Source: Paenibacillus faecis
Lineage (GTDB): Bacteria > Bacillota > Bacilli > Paenibacillales > Paenibacillaceae
Direction of reading: 5' to 3'
NCBI RefSeq assembly: GCF_008084145.1
Contig: NZ_VSDO01000002.1
Span: 620,001-684,000, forward strand
Length of the DNA stretch: 64,000 nucleotides
Shown here: piece by piece, positions 44,928 through 52,618 of the stretch
How the letters are laid out: each line of letters opens with the position of its first letter
Position numbering within the stretch: position 1 is the first letter of the stretch
The notes under the pieces: model-generated
The model's database searches: none
What the model was told of the DNA's origin: nothing
The model's input: the letters and a program-made list of their open reading frames with translations, nothing else
Made by a program: the position numbers and the translations under genes

Positions 44928-45896
44928 ATGAAGTTAGGTGTTTTTATGGTTCTGTTCGGCGGCCGCCCGTTTGAGGAGGCGCTGGATCTTATTGCCGCCC
45001 AAGGGTTGAAAGCGGTCGAGATCGGCACGGGCGGACATCCCGGCAATTCGCACTGCAATCCGGACGAACTGCTGGGCGATAAAACGGCCCTCAGCAATTT
45101 CAAGAAAGCGGTGGAGTCCCGGGGCTTGACCATCAGCGCGCTAAGCTGTCACGGCAACCCGCTCCATCCGCAAAAGGCGATCGCCCAAGAGTTTCACGAT
45201 GTTTTCGTAAAAACGGTGCAGTTGGCGGAACAATTGGAAGTTCCGGTTGTAAATACCTTCTCGGGCTGCCCGGGCGATCACGAGGACGCCAAGTATCCGA
45301 ACTGGCCTGTGGCTCCCTGGCCTAACGACTTCCAGGAGATTTTGGACTGGCAATGGAAGAACAAAGTGATTCCTTACTGGACCGAGTGGGGAAAATATGC
45401 GGCGGACCACCATGTAAAAATCGGGCTGGAGCTCCATGGCGGATTTTCCGTTCACACGCCGGCCACGCTTCTCCGCTTGCGCGAAGCGGCGGGCGAAGTG
45501 ATCGGAGCGAACCTGGATCCGAGCCATATGTGGTGGCAGGGCATCGATCCGGTTCAAGCGATTTCGATTCTGGGCCGCGAGGGAGCGATTCACCATTTCC
45601 ACGCCAAAGATACGACGATCGATCCCGTGAATGTGAATCGCCACGGCATTACGGACATGCAGCCGTACACGGCTATGCTGGACCGCGCATGGCAGTTCCG
45701 GACCGTCGGCTTCGGGCATGACATGAAGACCTGGGCGGACATTATCAGCGCACTTCGTCTGCACGGTTATGATTACGTGGTAAGCATCGAACATGAAGAT
45801 GGCCTGATGTCCACCGAGGAAGGCTTCACCAAGGCCGTGAAGAACCTTCAGCAAGTGCTGATCGAAGATTCGGCGTCAGACATGTGGTGGGTATAA
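44928..45896 (+). CDS. Sugar phosphate isomerase/epimerase (xylose-isomerase-like TIM barrel)
   Basis: 322 aa: GLKAVEIGTGGHPGNSHC, SALSCHGNPLHP, NTFSGCPGDH, IGLELHGGFSVHT, NLDPSHMWWQGID, HHFHAKDTTID and VSIEHEDGLM. Metal ligands Glu, Asp, His and Glu are clear. This longer type often partners with Gfo/Idh/MocA enzymes in degradation of glycosides through 3-keto intermediates. AGGAGG is 7-8 nt before the ATG. Last gene; terminator at 45929-45955. Confidence 0.92.
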   Translation: MKLGVFMVLFGGRPFEEALDLIAAQGLKAVEIGTGGHPGNSHCNPDELLGDKTALSNFKKAVESRGLTISALSCHGNPLHPQKAIAQEFHDVFVKTVQLAEQLEVPVVNTFSGCPGDHEDAKYPNWPVAPWPNDFQEILDWQWKNKVIPYWTEWGKYAADHHVKIGLELHGGFSVHTPATLLRLREAAGEVIGANLDPSHMWWQGIDPVQAISILGREGAIHHFHAKDTTIDPVNVNRHGITDMQPYTAMLDRAWQFRTVGFGHDMKTWADIISALRLHGYDYVVSIEHEDGLMSTEEGFTKAVKNLQQVLIEDSASDMWWV

Positions 45897-45928
45897 CTGG
45901 CGGAGAAGGGAATATAATTTAGCAGTAG

Positions 45929-45955
45929 CGGCTGCCGCCCGGCAGCCGTTTTTTT
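45929..45955 (+). terminator. Terminator of the sugar oxidoreductase operon
   Basis: CGGCTGCC pairs with GGCAGCCG across a 4-nt loop (GCCC), then seven T residues. Confidence 0.9.
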
Positions 45956-46084
45956 GAGAGCACCGAATTCACACCCCTTCCCTTGGTGTTTTTTTGCACA
46001 AAAATATGCTATGATGAAATATACTAACTAAATGTAAGCTAACACCGATAAATCCGGTTTTAACAACGATGGGGTGAGAACGTT

Positions 46085-46402
46085 ATGGAAGAAAACCAGC
46101 ATGCGATGTGTCCGCGTTTTGAGTCGGCCTTCGTCATTCTCGGCAAACGTTGGAACGGTCTGATTATTCATACGCTGATGAGCGGACCGAAACGGTTTAA
46201 GGACATATCCAATGGCATTCCGGCCATGAGCGATAAAATGCTCTCCGAACGAATGAAGGACTTGGAGAACGAAGGGATTGTGGTCAGGCATGTCTACCCT
46301 GAAACCCCCGTACGCATCGAATACGAGCTTACGGAGAAGGGGAAGGCGCTCAGTCCGGTAATGGAACAGGTCCAGCATTGGGCGGAGGCGTGGATCGAGT
46401 AG
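46085..46402 (+). CDS. HxlR family transcriptional regulator
   Basis: 105 aa winged helix of the HxlR/YodB/HypR type: FVILGKRWNGLIIHTLMSGP, RFKDISNGIPAMSDKMLSERM, and YELTEKGKAL. A single cysteine at position 9 (HAMCPRFESAF) is placed like the redox-sensing N-terminal cysteine of YodB, CatR and HypR. GGGGTGA is ~9 nt before ATG 46085. It is probably co-transcribed with the flavoprotein gene downstream and may control it in response to thiol or quinone stress. Confidence 0.9.
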   Translation: MEENQHAMCPRFESAFVILGKRWNGLIIHTLMSGPKRFKDISNGIPAMSDKMLSERMKDLENEGIVVRHVYPETPVRIEYELTEKGKALSPVMEQVQHWAEAWIE

Positions 46403-46462
46403 GAAAACGTGCCGTTGTCCTGCGGGGAGGCGGCACGAAATATATGGAAAGTGGGTGTACTT

Positions 46463-47032
46463 GTGGCTGAGGTAATCGTAATCGGAGCGGGACCGGCTGG
46501 TTCCAGCGCAGCCTTGTTTCTCGCTAAGGCAGGGAAGGAGACCCTCGTTCTGGACAGCAACGCCAGTATGACGAAGCGGGCTTGGATTGAGAACCATTAC
46601 GGGGCAAAGGATATTTCCGGTCCGGATTTGCTGACAATCGGTCGGGAGCAGGCCCAGAAATTCGGCGCCAAGTTTATCGAAGAGAAGGTAACGGTAGTCG
46701 ATACGAACGGCGGCTCCAAGGTGACGGTAAAAACGGAGAGCGGCCGCAGTTACGAAGCGGCTCATGTGATTCTGGCGACAGGCGCGTTGACCGAACTGGC
46801 CAACACCATCGGCCTGAATCTGGTGGAAGGCCGCGAGCCGCGAATCAAGACCGTCATCGAAACCGACGGGTTCGGACGCACAAGCAAGCCGCGGGTATGG
46901 GCGGCAGGTACGGTTGCCGGTGTAAGCGTTCACACGATAATTACCGCAGGTGACGGAGCGAAGGTAGCCATAGAGCTTATCAGTGAGCTCAATGGCGAAC
47001 GCTACGTCGATCATGACGTATTAAAGAACTGA
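46463..47032 (+). CDS. Short FAD/NAD(P)-binding oxidoreductase (TrxB-like, no CxxC)
   Basis: ~189 aa. One FAD-binding Rossmann fold (EVIVIGAGPAGSSAALFLAKAG) and the second FAD motif near the end (RVWAAGTVAG). The NADPH domain and the redox CxxC of thioredoxin reductases are absent, and the predicted protein has no cysteine. GTG 46463 is the best fit to the fold, but its ribosome site is weak and GTG 46451 is possible. The downstream half of the HxlR unit; substrate unknown. Confidence 0.8.
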   Translation: MAEVIVIGAGPAGSSAALFLAKAGKETLVLDSNASMTKRAWIENHYGAKDISGPDLLTIGREQAQKFGAKFIEEKVTVVDTNGGSKVTVKTESGRSYEAAHVILATGALTELANTIGLNLVEGREPRIKTVIETDGFGRTSKPRVWAAGTVAGVSVHTIITAGDGAKVAIELISELNGERYVDHDVLKN

Positions 47033-47052
47033 TCATACAGTCCTATTCCTTG

Positions 47053-47092
47053 CCAAAAGCCTCCCAGACTTCCTAAGCGGGAGGTTTTTGGC
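47053..47092 (+). terminator. Terminator after the flavoprotein gene
   Basis: CCAAAAGCCTCCC pairs with GGGAGGTTTTTGG across a 13-nt loop. Confidence 0.85.
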
Positions 47093-47111
47093 GTAAAATT
47101 GACAAAAACAA

Positions 47112-47127
47112 AGTGACTGCAATCACA
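47112..47127 (+). promoter_or_regulatory. Upstream FNR-like half-conserved box of nirB
   Basis: AGTGA-CTGCAA-TCACA, one mismatch to TGTGA-N6-TCACA, ~200 nt before the nirB promoter. It may be an auxiliary site. Confidence 0.45.
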
Positions 47128-47252
47128 TAGTTCTATTTTAGTGTATCGTAGTTTAAAGTCAGTACATTTGTGACTATAGAGATCCAAAAACCGGGTTGGG
47201 AGGGTGATTTTCTATTTTGCAATAGAGAATTGCAAGAAAGTTTGAATATTTT

Positions 47253-47316
47253 TGTGATACTTTTCACAATTATTGTGAAATGGATCACACATTAGTTTGA
47301 ATTTTAAGTATATAAT
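47253..47316 (+). promoter_or_regulatory. nirB promoter with two perfect FNR boxes
   Basis: TGTGA-TACTTT-TCACA (47253-47268) and TGTGA-AATGGA-TCACA (47274-47289) are followed by TATAAT (47311-47316). With the start at ~47323 the second box is centred at -41.5 and the first at -62.5, two helical turns apart. No -35 is present. This is standard class II FNR activation. Confidence 0.88.
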
Positions 47317-47385
47317 CGAAGCATAGAACGATACCAAGGACGATGCAGTTACCATTCGCGTCAATTTGAAGGAGGCACTTCCGAT

Positions 47386-49821
47386 ATGGGGACAGATAGA
47401 GAAAAGCTTGTGGTGATCGGCAACGGGATGGCCGGGATCAGCACCGTTGAACAGATTTTGAAGTTGACCAAGAAATTTGACATTACTGTTTTCGGGAGCG
47501 AGCCGCATCCGAACTATAACCGGATCATGCTTTCTTATGTTTTGGAAGGCAGCAAAACGATCGATGATATCGTGCTCAACGATCTGAATTGGTATCGCGA
47601 AAACGGGATTACCCTGCATACGGGAACAACCGTAGCGAAAATCGACGAACAAGCCAAAGAAGTGGTGACCGTAGACGGAATGCGCGTACCTTACGACAAG
47701 GTGCTGATCGCTACCGGTTCGAATTCGTTCATCCTGCCGATTCCGGGCAGCGATAAAGAAGGGGTAGTCGGTTTCCGCGATATCGCCGACTGCAATCAAA
47801 TGCTGGAAGCGGCGAAAACTTGCCGTAAAGCCGCCGTTATCGGCGGAGGTTTGTTGGGGCTCGAAGCGGCCAAGGGACTTGTGCAGCTCGGAATGGATGT
47901 CACCGTCATTCATTTGATGGAAGATCTGATGGAGCGCCAACTGGACCACCAGGCCGCATCGATGCTCAAGGCGGAGCTTGAGCGTCAGGGCATCAAATTC
48001 AAAATGGGGGCCCAAACGACGGAATTGCTGGGCGATACCCGGGTAAGCGGTCTGCGCTTTGCGGACGGTACCGAACTTGCGGCCGAATTCGTCGTGATGG
48101 CTGTCGGAATTAAGCCGAATGTGGCGGTTGCCAAAGAAAGCGGGATCGAAGTGAACCGGGGGATCGTGGTCAACGACTACCTGCAAACTTCGATGGACGG
48201 CGTCTACTCGGTCGGCGAATGTACCGAGCACCGCGGGGTTTGCTACGGTCTTGTCGCCCCTCTGTTCGAACAGGGGATGGTGCTGGCCAAACATATCAGC
48301 GGCGTGGAGACGGCTCCTTATGAAGGCTCGGTAGTGTCGACCAAACTTAAAATTTCGGGAGTCGACGTATTCTCAACCGGTGAATTTATCGATGGACCGG
48401 AACATACCGTGATCGCCAACAAGGACGACTGGAAGCGGACCTACAAGAAGATTTTGCTGAAAGACGGCGTTATGGTCGGTGCCGTTCTGTTCGGGGATAT
48501 TACCGACTCGGCAGAACTGCAGAAGCTGATTAAGCAGAGAACGGTAATGACGGATGAACTGTACGATTCGCTGATGGGAACCGGCTGCTGCGGCGGCGGG
48601 GGCAAGAAGACGACCTCGGTCGAAACGATGCCGGATGAAGAAATTGTCTGCGGCTGTAACGGGGTAACGAAAGGAACGATTGTCGACGTTATTACAAACC
48701 AAGGGCTGACGACGGTCGATGAGATCAAAGCGTGCACCGGAGCGACCCGCTCGTGCGGCGGCTGCAAACCTGTGGTGGAACAAATTCTGCAGTATGTTCT
48801 CGGCGATGGTTTCAAGGAAACGGCAAAACAAGGCATCTGCAGCTGCACGACGCTGAGCCGGGATGAAATCGTGGCGGAAATTAAAGAGAAAGGGCTCCAT
48901 ACGACCAAAGAGGTCATGAATGTGTTGGGCTGGAGCCAGCCGGAAGGCTGCTCGAAGTGCCGGCCGGCCATCAACTACTACCTGGGCATGCTGTACCCGG
49001 ATACGCACGAAGATGAGAAGGAATCGCGTTTTGTCAATGAGCGGATGAGCGCGAATATTCAAAAGGACGGAACCTACACCGTCGTTCCGCGGATGTACGG
49101 CGGGGTGACGACGCCGGAGGAATTGAAGCGCATCGCCGACGTTTCGGTCAAATACGATGTGAAAGTCGTAAAAGTCACCGGCGGCCAGCGGCTTGACCTG
49201 ATCGGCGTGAAGAAGGAAGATTTGCCGAAGGTTTGGGAAGAGCTCGATATGCCGTCGGGCTACGCTTACGCCAAATCGCTGCGTACGGTTAAAACTTGCG
49301 TGGGCTCGCAATTCTGTCGCTTCGGGACGCAGGATTCGATGGGCATGGGCGCTACGTTGGAACGCAAATTCGAACGCCTGGACTTTCCGGCGAAATTTAA
49401 ATTGGCCGTGAACGGATGCCCGCGGAACTGCGCGGAATCGTGCACGAAGGACATCGGCATCGTCGGCAACGACGGCGGCTGGGAAATCTTTGTCGGCGGC
49501 AACGGCGGGATTAAGGCGCGGCTTGCGGATTCGCTCTGCAAGGTGAAAACCGACGATGAGCTGATTGAAATTGTCGGGGCCGTCATGCAATACTACCGGG
49601 AAACCGGGAACTACCTGGAAAGAACCTCGGAATGGGTGGAGCGCATCGGATTGGATGCGATCAAAGCCGCGGTGGTGGATGATCCCGAGAACCGCAAGGC
49701 GTTGATGGAACGGATCGAGTTCGCGCTCAAGCAAGTGGAAGACCCTTGGAAGAAAATGCTTCGCGAAGGCGAGCAAAGCGGCAAGTTGTTCAATCGCCTC
49801 GAGGTCAGCAATCAATTATAA
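47386..49821 (+). CDS. nirB: NADH-dependent nitrite reductase, large subunit
   Basis: Reduces nitrite to ammonia in the cytoplasm. 811 aa: FAD/NAD domains (VVIGNGMAGISTVEQ, AAVIGGGLLGLEAAKGL, VYSVGECTEH); BFD-type [2Fe-2S] motifs (VCGCNGVTKGTI, CTGATRSCGGCKP) with a second cysteine-rich repeat (CSCTTLSRDE, CSKCRPAINYYLG); then the siroheme/4Fe-4S half (TCVGSQFCRFG, VNGCPRNCAESCTKDIG). AAGGAGG lies ahead of ATG 47386. First gene of nirBD-nirC. Siroheme synthesis genes are not in the window. Confidence 0.96.
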   Translation: MGTDREKLVVIGNGMAGISTVEQILKLTKKFDITVFGSEPHPNYNRIMLSYVLEGSKTIDDIVLNDLNWYRENGITLHTGTTVAKIDEQAKEVVTVDGMRVPYDKVLIATGSNSFILPIPGSDKEGVVGFRDIADCNQMLEAAKTCRKAAVIGGGLLGLEAAKGLVQLGMDVTVIHLMEDLMERQLDHQAASMLKAELERQGIKFKMGAQTTELLGDTRVSGLRFADGTELAAEFVVMAVGIKPNVAVAKESGIEVNRGIVVNDYLQTSMDGVYSVGECTEHRGVCYGLVAPLFEQGMVLAKHISGVETAPYEGSVVSTKLKISGVDVFSTGEFIDGPEHTVIANKDDWKRTYKKILLKDGVMVGAVLFGDITDSAELQKLIKQRTVMTDELYDSLMGTGCCGGGGKKTTSVETMPDEEIVCGCNGVTKGTIVDVITNQGLTTVDEIKACTGATRSCGGCKPVVEQILQYVLGDGFKETAKQGICSCTTLSRDEIVAEIKEKGLHTTKEVMNVLGWSQPEGCSKCRPAINYYLGMLYPDTHEDEKESRFVNERMSANIQKDGTYTVVPRMYGGVTTPEELKRIADVSVKYDVKVVKVTGGQRLDLIGVKKEDLPKVWEELDMPSGYAYAKSLRTVKTCVGSQFCRFGTQDSMGMGATLERKFERLDFPAKFKLAVNGCPRNCAESCTKDIGIVGNDGGWEIFVGGNGGIKARLADSLCKVKTDDELIEIVGAVMQYYRETGNYLERTSEWVERIGLDAIKAAVVDDPENRKALMERIEFALKQVEDPWKKMLREGEQSGKLFNRLEVSNQL

Positions 49822-49847
49822 GCATCGCGCGAAAGAGAGGAGAGAAT

Positions 49848-50192
49848 GTGAGTATGGAAAAAGAGAAGGAGTTTTACCCTGTCGGAGCGTTGGATGAATT
49901 TCTGGTTCAAATCGGCCGCGTCGTAGAGGCCGGGGGACGGCAGATCGCCGTCTTCCGTCTCTCGGACGGACGGGTATTCGCCGCTTTGAACAAGAATCCC
50001 CATCCCAAAGGCGGACCGCTTGCGGAAGGCATCGTGTCCGGACACTATTTGTACGACCCGCTGTACGACTGGAAAATCGACTTGACTACGGGGCTTGTCC
50101 AGGCTCCGGATACCGGGCGAGCGGAAATGGTACCGGTAAAGGTGGAGGACGGCCAAGTCTGGATTGCGGCAGGGGCGCTCCAACCGCAATAG
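49848..50192 (+). CDS. nirD: Nitrite reductase [NAD(P)H] small subunit
   Basis: ~114 aa Rieske-like fold (FYPVGALDEFLVQIGRVVEA, VFAALNKNPHPKGGPLAEGI, LYDPLYDWKIDLTTG). The Cys/His cluster ligands of a true Rieske protein are replaced, as is usual for NirD, so it should have no iron-sulfur centre. GTG 49848 (5 nt after AGGAG) and ATG 49854 (11 nt) are both possible starts. 26 nt after nirB. Confidence 0.93.
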   Translation: MSMEKEKEFYPVGALDEFLVQIGRVVEAGGRQIAVFRLSDGRVFAALNKNPHPKGGPLAEGIVSGHYLYDPLYDWKIDLTTGLVQAPDTGRAEMVPVKVEDGQVWIAAGALQPQ

Positions 50193-50235
50193 AGCAGTAC
50201 ATTTTTTGAGGAGAGAGTTTGGGGAGGAAGAGACG

Positions 50236-51015
50236 ATGTTTACGCAAAGTGTCGAGACCATTGTAGAAGCAGCCGTTAAGAAAAAGGAGAAAATGAATGA
50301 AAGCCTGCTCCGATATTTTGTATCCACGCTTTTGGCGGGGGCTTACGTAGGCTTGGGGATTATCCTGATATTCAGCGTCGGGGCCCCGTTGGCCGCCGCC
50401 AAATCCCCGTTTCAGACGATGGTCATGGGGATGTCCTTCGGGATCGCGCTGACCCTGGTCATCTTCGCCGGTTCCGAACTGTTCACCGGAAACAATATGT
50501 TCTTTACGGCAAGTACGTTGGCCAAAAGAACGACGGTGGGGGATACCCTGAAAAACTGGGGGATCGTGTTCCTCGGCAATCTGGTAGGAGCGATCATCCT
50601 GTGTTTGCTTATCGTTGGTTCGGGGTTGTTTAAAACCGCGGCGCCGGAGCATCTCCTGTTTGCGTCGGCGGCCAAGAAGATGGGCGCTCCTGTAATGGAA
50701 CTGTTCTTCCGCGGCATTTTGTGTAACTGGCTCGTCTGCCTCGCTATCTGGATGGCGAACCGGGCGAAGGACGACATTTCCAAGCTGGTGCTGATCTGGT
50801 GGTGTCTTTATGCCTTTATCGCCAGCGGGTATGAGCATAGCGTCGCCAACATGACCTTGCTCAGTTTGTCCGTGCTCCTGCCGAACCACCCGGAAACGGT
50901 CAGCCTTGCAGGCTGGTTCCACAATATGATCCCGGTCACGCTCGGGAATATTGTCGGAGGCGCCGTGTTTGTCGGTATGGCCTATTGGTTCATCTCGCCG
51001 GTTCGGAAGAAATAA
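50236..51015 (+). CDS. nirC: Formate/nitrite transporter family protein (NirC-like)
   Basis: 259 aa, six membrane segments of the FNT fold: FAGSELFTGNNMF (re-entrant loop 1), GNLVGAIILC, FFRGILCNWLVCLAIWMA and FIASGYEHSVANMTL with the conserved pore histidine, and GNIVGGAVFVGMAYW. Beside nirBD it most likely imports nitrite; formate transport is an alternative since pflB lies nearby. ATG 50236 follows GGGGAGGAAGAG. Confidence 0.92.
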   Translation: MFTQSVETIVEAAVKKKEKMNESLLRYFVSTLLAGAYVGLGIILIFSVGAPLAAAKSPFQTMVMGMSFGIALTLVIFAGSELFTGNNMFFTASTLAKRTTVGDTLKNWGIVFLGNLVGAIILCLLIVGSGLFKTAAPEHLLFASAAKKMGAPVMELFFRGILCNWLVCLAIWMANRAKDDISKLVLIWWCLYAFIASGYEHSVANMTLLSLSVLLPNHPETVSLAGWFHNMIPVTLGNIVGGAVFVGMAYWFISPVRKK

Positions 51016-51047
51016 TTAAACAATAGTCGTAGTGTTACAGTCTGACC

Positions 51048-51080
51048 GCCTCAACGGGAAAATCCGGTGGGGCGTTTTTT
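51048..51080 (+). terminator. Terminator of the nir operon
   Basis: CGCCTCAACGGG pairs with TCCGGTGGGGCG (11 of 12, with G-T pairs) around AAAA, then seven T residues. Confidence 0.8.
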
Positions 51081-51397
51081 TATGTTAGGTTAAGGCAACC
51101 CTAGCTTGATTTGAAGCGGACATATGGATTGTGTAATTCTCGGAAAGTTCCCGATGAGGAAGCGTCATTTCGAAGAAACGGAGAGGCTGAAGTCCGTATA
51201 GCCGGCAGGAAAGAATCGGGGGGAAACTACATTTCGATAAGGACATGAATCGGATAAGGGCTATTGTTCTATAGCGGATAACAACGTAGGGGATTTAGAA
51301 GAAGCCTTCTCGGGGGATGGCCACGAGGCTGGTTGAATAGATAGGGGGAGTCGAGAGCAATTTTGAACATCATGACCTCATGAACTTCAAAACCGGC
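51081..51397. other. Intergenic region between nirC and fnr
   Basis: No open frame with a ribosome site, no FNR-type box and no clear promoter was seen in this 317-nt stretch. It is purine-rich and may be a degraded remnant. Confidence 0.5.
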
Positions 51398-51431
51398 AAG
51401 CAGCCTGGAGTCCTCTTCCTCCAGGCTGCTT
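51398..51431 (-). terminator. Hairpin after fnr
   Basis: AAGCAGCCTGGA pairs perfectly with TCCAGGCTGCTT (12 bp, 10-nt loop). The tract behind it on the minus strand (GCCGGTTTTGAAG) is only modestly T-rich, so termination may be partial. Confidence 0.65.
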
Positions 51432-51442
51432 AGACAATCGAG

Positions 51443-52159
51443 TCAGATTCGGCAGATCTCGTTCGGGCACAGTTCGCAATGGCAAATGTCCTGGAGCATG
51501 ACCAAATCCTTGATCACAATCATGCCGTTCTCGTATTCCAACGCGTCTTTCTTGCGCAGATCGCTTAGCATCCGGTTTACACTCTCGCGTGTGGCGCCGA
51601 TCATGTTGGACAGGTCGGTGTGCGTGATCTTCTTGTTGATCAGAATGTTGTCACCGTGCTGTTCGCCGTAAGTGTTGCTCAAACGGATCAGAGTCGAGCA
51701 GAGGGCACCCGGTTTGCCGTACATCATCAAGTCGCGGAATTTGGTCTGTGTCAGGCGGTGATGGATCCCCATCCATTTCATAAAGTCGATGGCGAAATCG
51801 CAGTGTTGGCAAATCATAATTTCAAGATCCTTCTGTTCGATAACGCCGATTTCGCTGTCCTCGATGACTTCGGCGGTGAAGCTGTGCTTGGTGCTGAAGA
51901 AAGGATCGGCCTGGCCGACCATATCGCCGCGTCCGTACATGTATAGGATCAGCTCTTTGCCTTCGTCGGTGGATTTCGTCAATTTGATCCGGCCGCGCTT
52001 CACGTAGAACAGTTTATCGGAAAAGTCGCCCTCCCAAAAAAGATGGGTTCCTTCGGGGTACGTCTTGTCTTTCATCGTTACAAGTAGCCGGTTGAAATTT
52101 TGCTCTGTAAAGCAGCTAGTATTGCCGCGGGGCTGTGTGGTGCTCACCATTTCACTCAT
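51443..52159 (-). CDS. fnr: Anaerobic regulator FNR (Bacillus type, C-terminal Fe-S cluster)
   Basis: 238 aa Crp/Fnr protein: cyclic-nucleotide-binding fold (YPEGTHLFWEGDFSDKLFYV, YMYGRGDMVGQADPFF) and helix-turn-helix (ITHTDLSNMIGATRESVNRML). The last residues CHCELCPNEICRI carry the cysteine cluster that binds [4Fe-4S] in Bacillus FNR, unlike the N-terminal cluster of E. coli FNR. AAAGGGGA is 7 nt before ATG 52159. Its target boxes stand at nirB, hmp, adhE, pflB and in its own upstream region (52272-52287). Confidence 0.95.
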   Translation of the reverse strand: MSEMVSTTQPRGNTSCFTEQNFNRLLVTMKDKTYPEGTHLFWEGDFSDKLFYVKRGRIKLTKSTDEGKELILYMYGRGDMVGQADPFFSTKHSFTAEVIEDSEIGVIEQKDLEIMICQHCDFAIDFMKWMGIHHRLTQTKFRDLMMYGKPGALCSTLIRLSNTYGEQHGDNILINKKITHTDLSNMIGATRESVNRMLSDLRKKDALEYENGMIVIKDLVMLQDICHCELCPNEICRI

Positions 52160-52271
52160 TTTAATTTCCCCTTTGCACTCCTAAGTTATCTGAAAATTTA
52201 AATTAATTATATAACGTTTCTTCATGTTTGAGTGGCCTGTAAAGGCTGAAAAAGTGTCGAAATTTTAACAT

Positions 52272-52287
52272 TGTGACTATTTTCACT
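52272..52287. promoter_or_regulatory. FNR-type box in the fnr-adhE intergenic region
   Basis: TGTGA-CTATTT-TCACT, one mismatch. It is ~80 nt upstream of a minus-strand TATAAT (52206-52211) for fnr, too far for class II activation, and ~240 nt before the adhE promoter. Confidence 0.6.
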
Positions 52288-52364
52288 TTTTGAGGTTGAT
52301 TTATTTCACTATCCATGTGATTCATGATACAGAAATAACTGCCGGAAATGGAGAGGAACATCAT

Positions 52365-52406
52365 ATGAAGAAGGGGCTCTCCTCACTGTTCTATGATAAG
52401 GAATGA
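52365..52406 (+). CDS. Possible 13-aa ORF upstream of adhE
   Basis: ATG 52365 encodes MKKGLSSLFYDKE with GGAGAGG 7 nt upstream. It lies ahead of the adhE -10, so it would need its own promoter. Weak candidate with no comparative support. Confidence 0.2.
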   Translation: MKKGLSSLFYDKE

Positions 52407-52466
52407 AAATGAGTTTTGAAAAAACAAACAGATAAAATGAAAGTAAATCAAAATATTTTTAAACTA

Positions 52467-52510
52467 CGTGAAAAATTTCACTATACAAACCGGACCTGAT
52501 GTGGTATGCT
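52467..52510 (+). promoter_or_regulatory. adhE promoter with FNR/Rex-type palindrome
   Basis: CGTGA-AAAATT-TCACT (52467-52482) is centred ~42 nt before the start predicted from TATGCT (52505-52510). The same bases also fit the Rex pattern (GTGAA-N4-TTCAC), so FNR activation and Rex repression could meet here. Confidence 0.65.
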
Positions 52511-52555
52511 TTAACCATCAAGAGAAGCGCAAGGCTTCATAAGGATAAACCACAA

Positions 52556-52571
52556 AGTGAAATAATTCACA
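52556..52571 (+). promoter_or_regulatory. Rex/FNR-type palindrome in the adhE leader
   Basis: AGTGA-AATAAT-TCACA, with GTGAA-ATAA-TTCAC as in Rex sites. Located ~40-55 nt downstream of the predicted start and ~48 nt before the adhE ATG, a roadblock-type repressor position. Confidence 0.6.
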
Positions 52572-52618
52572 ATTAGATAAAAGGTTTATCCATAACCCCA
52601 CTTAGGAGGATGAGAGAA

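Noticed and set aside
48373..49815. 480-codon antisense frame over nirB
   Set aside because: Shadow frame; nirB is certain in the opposite direction.
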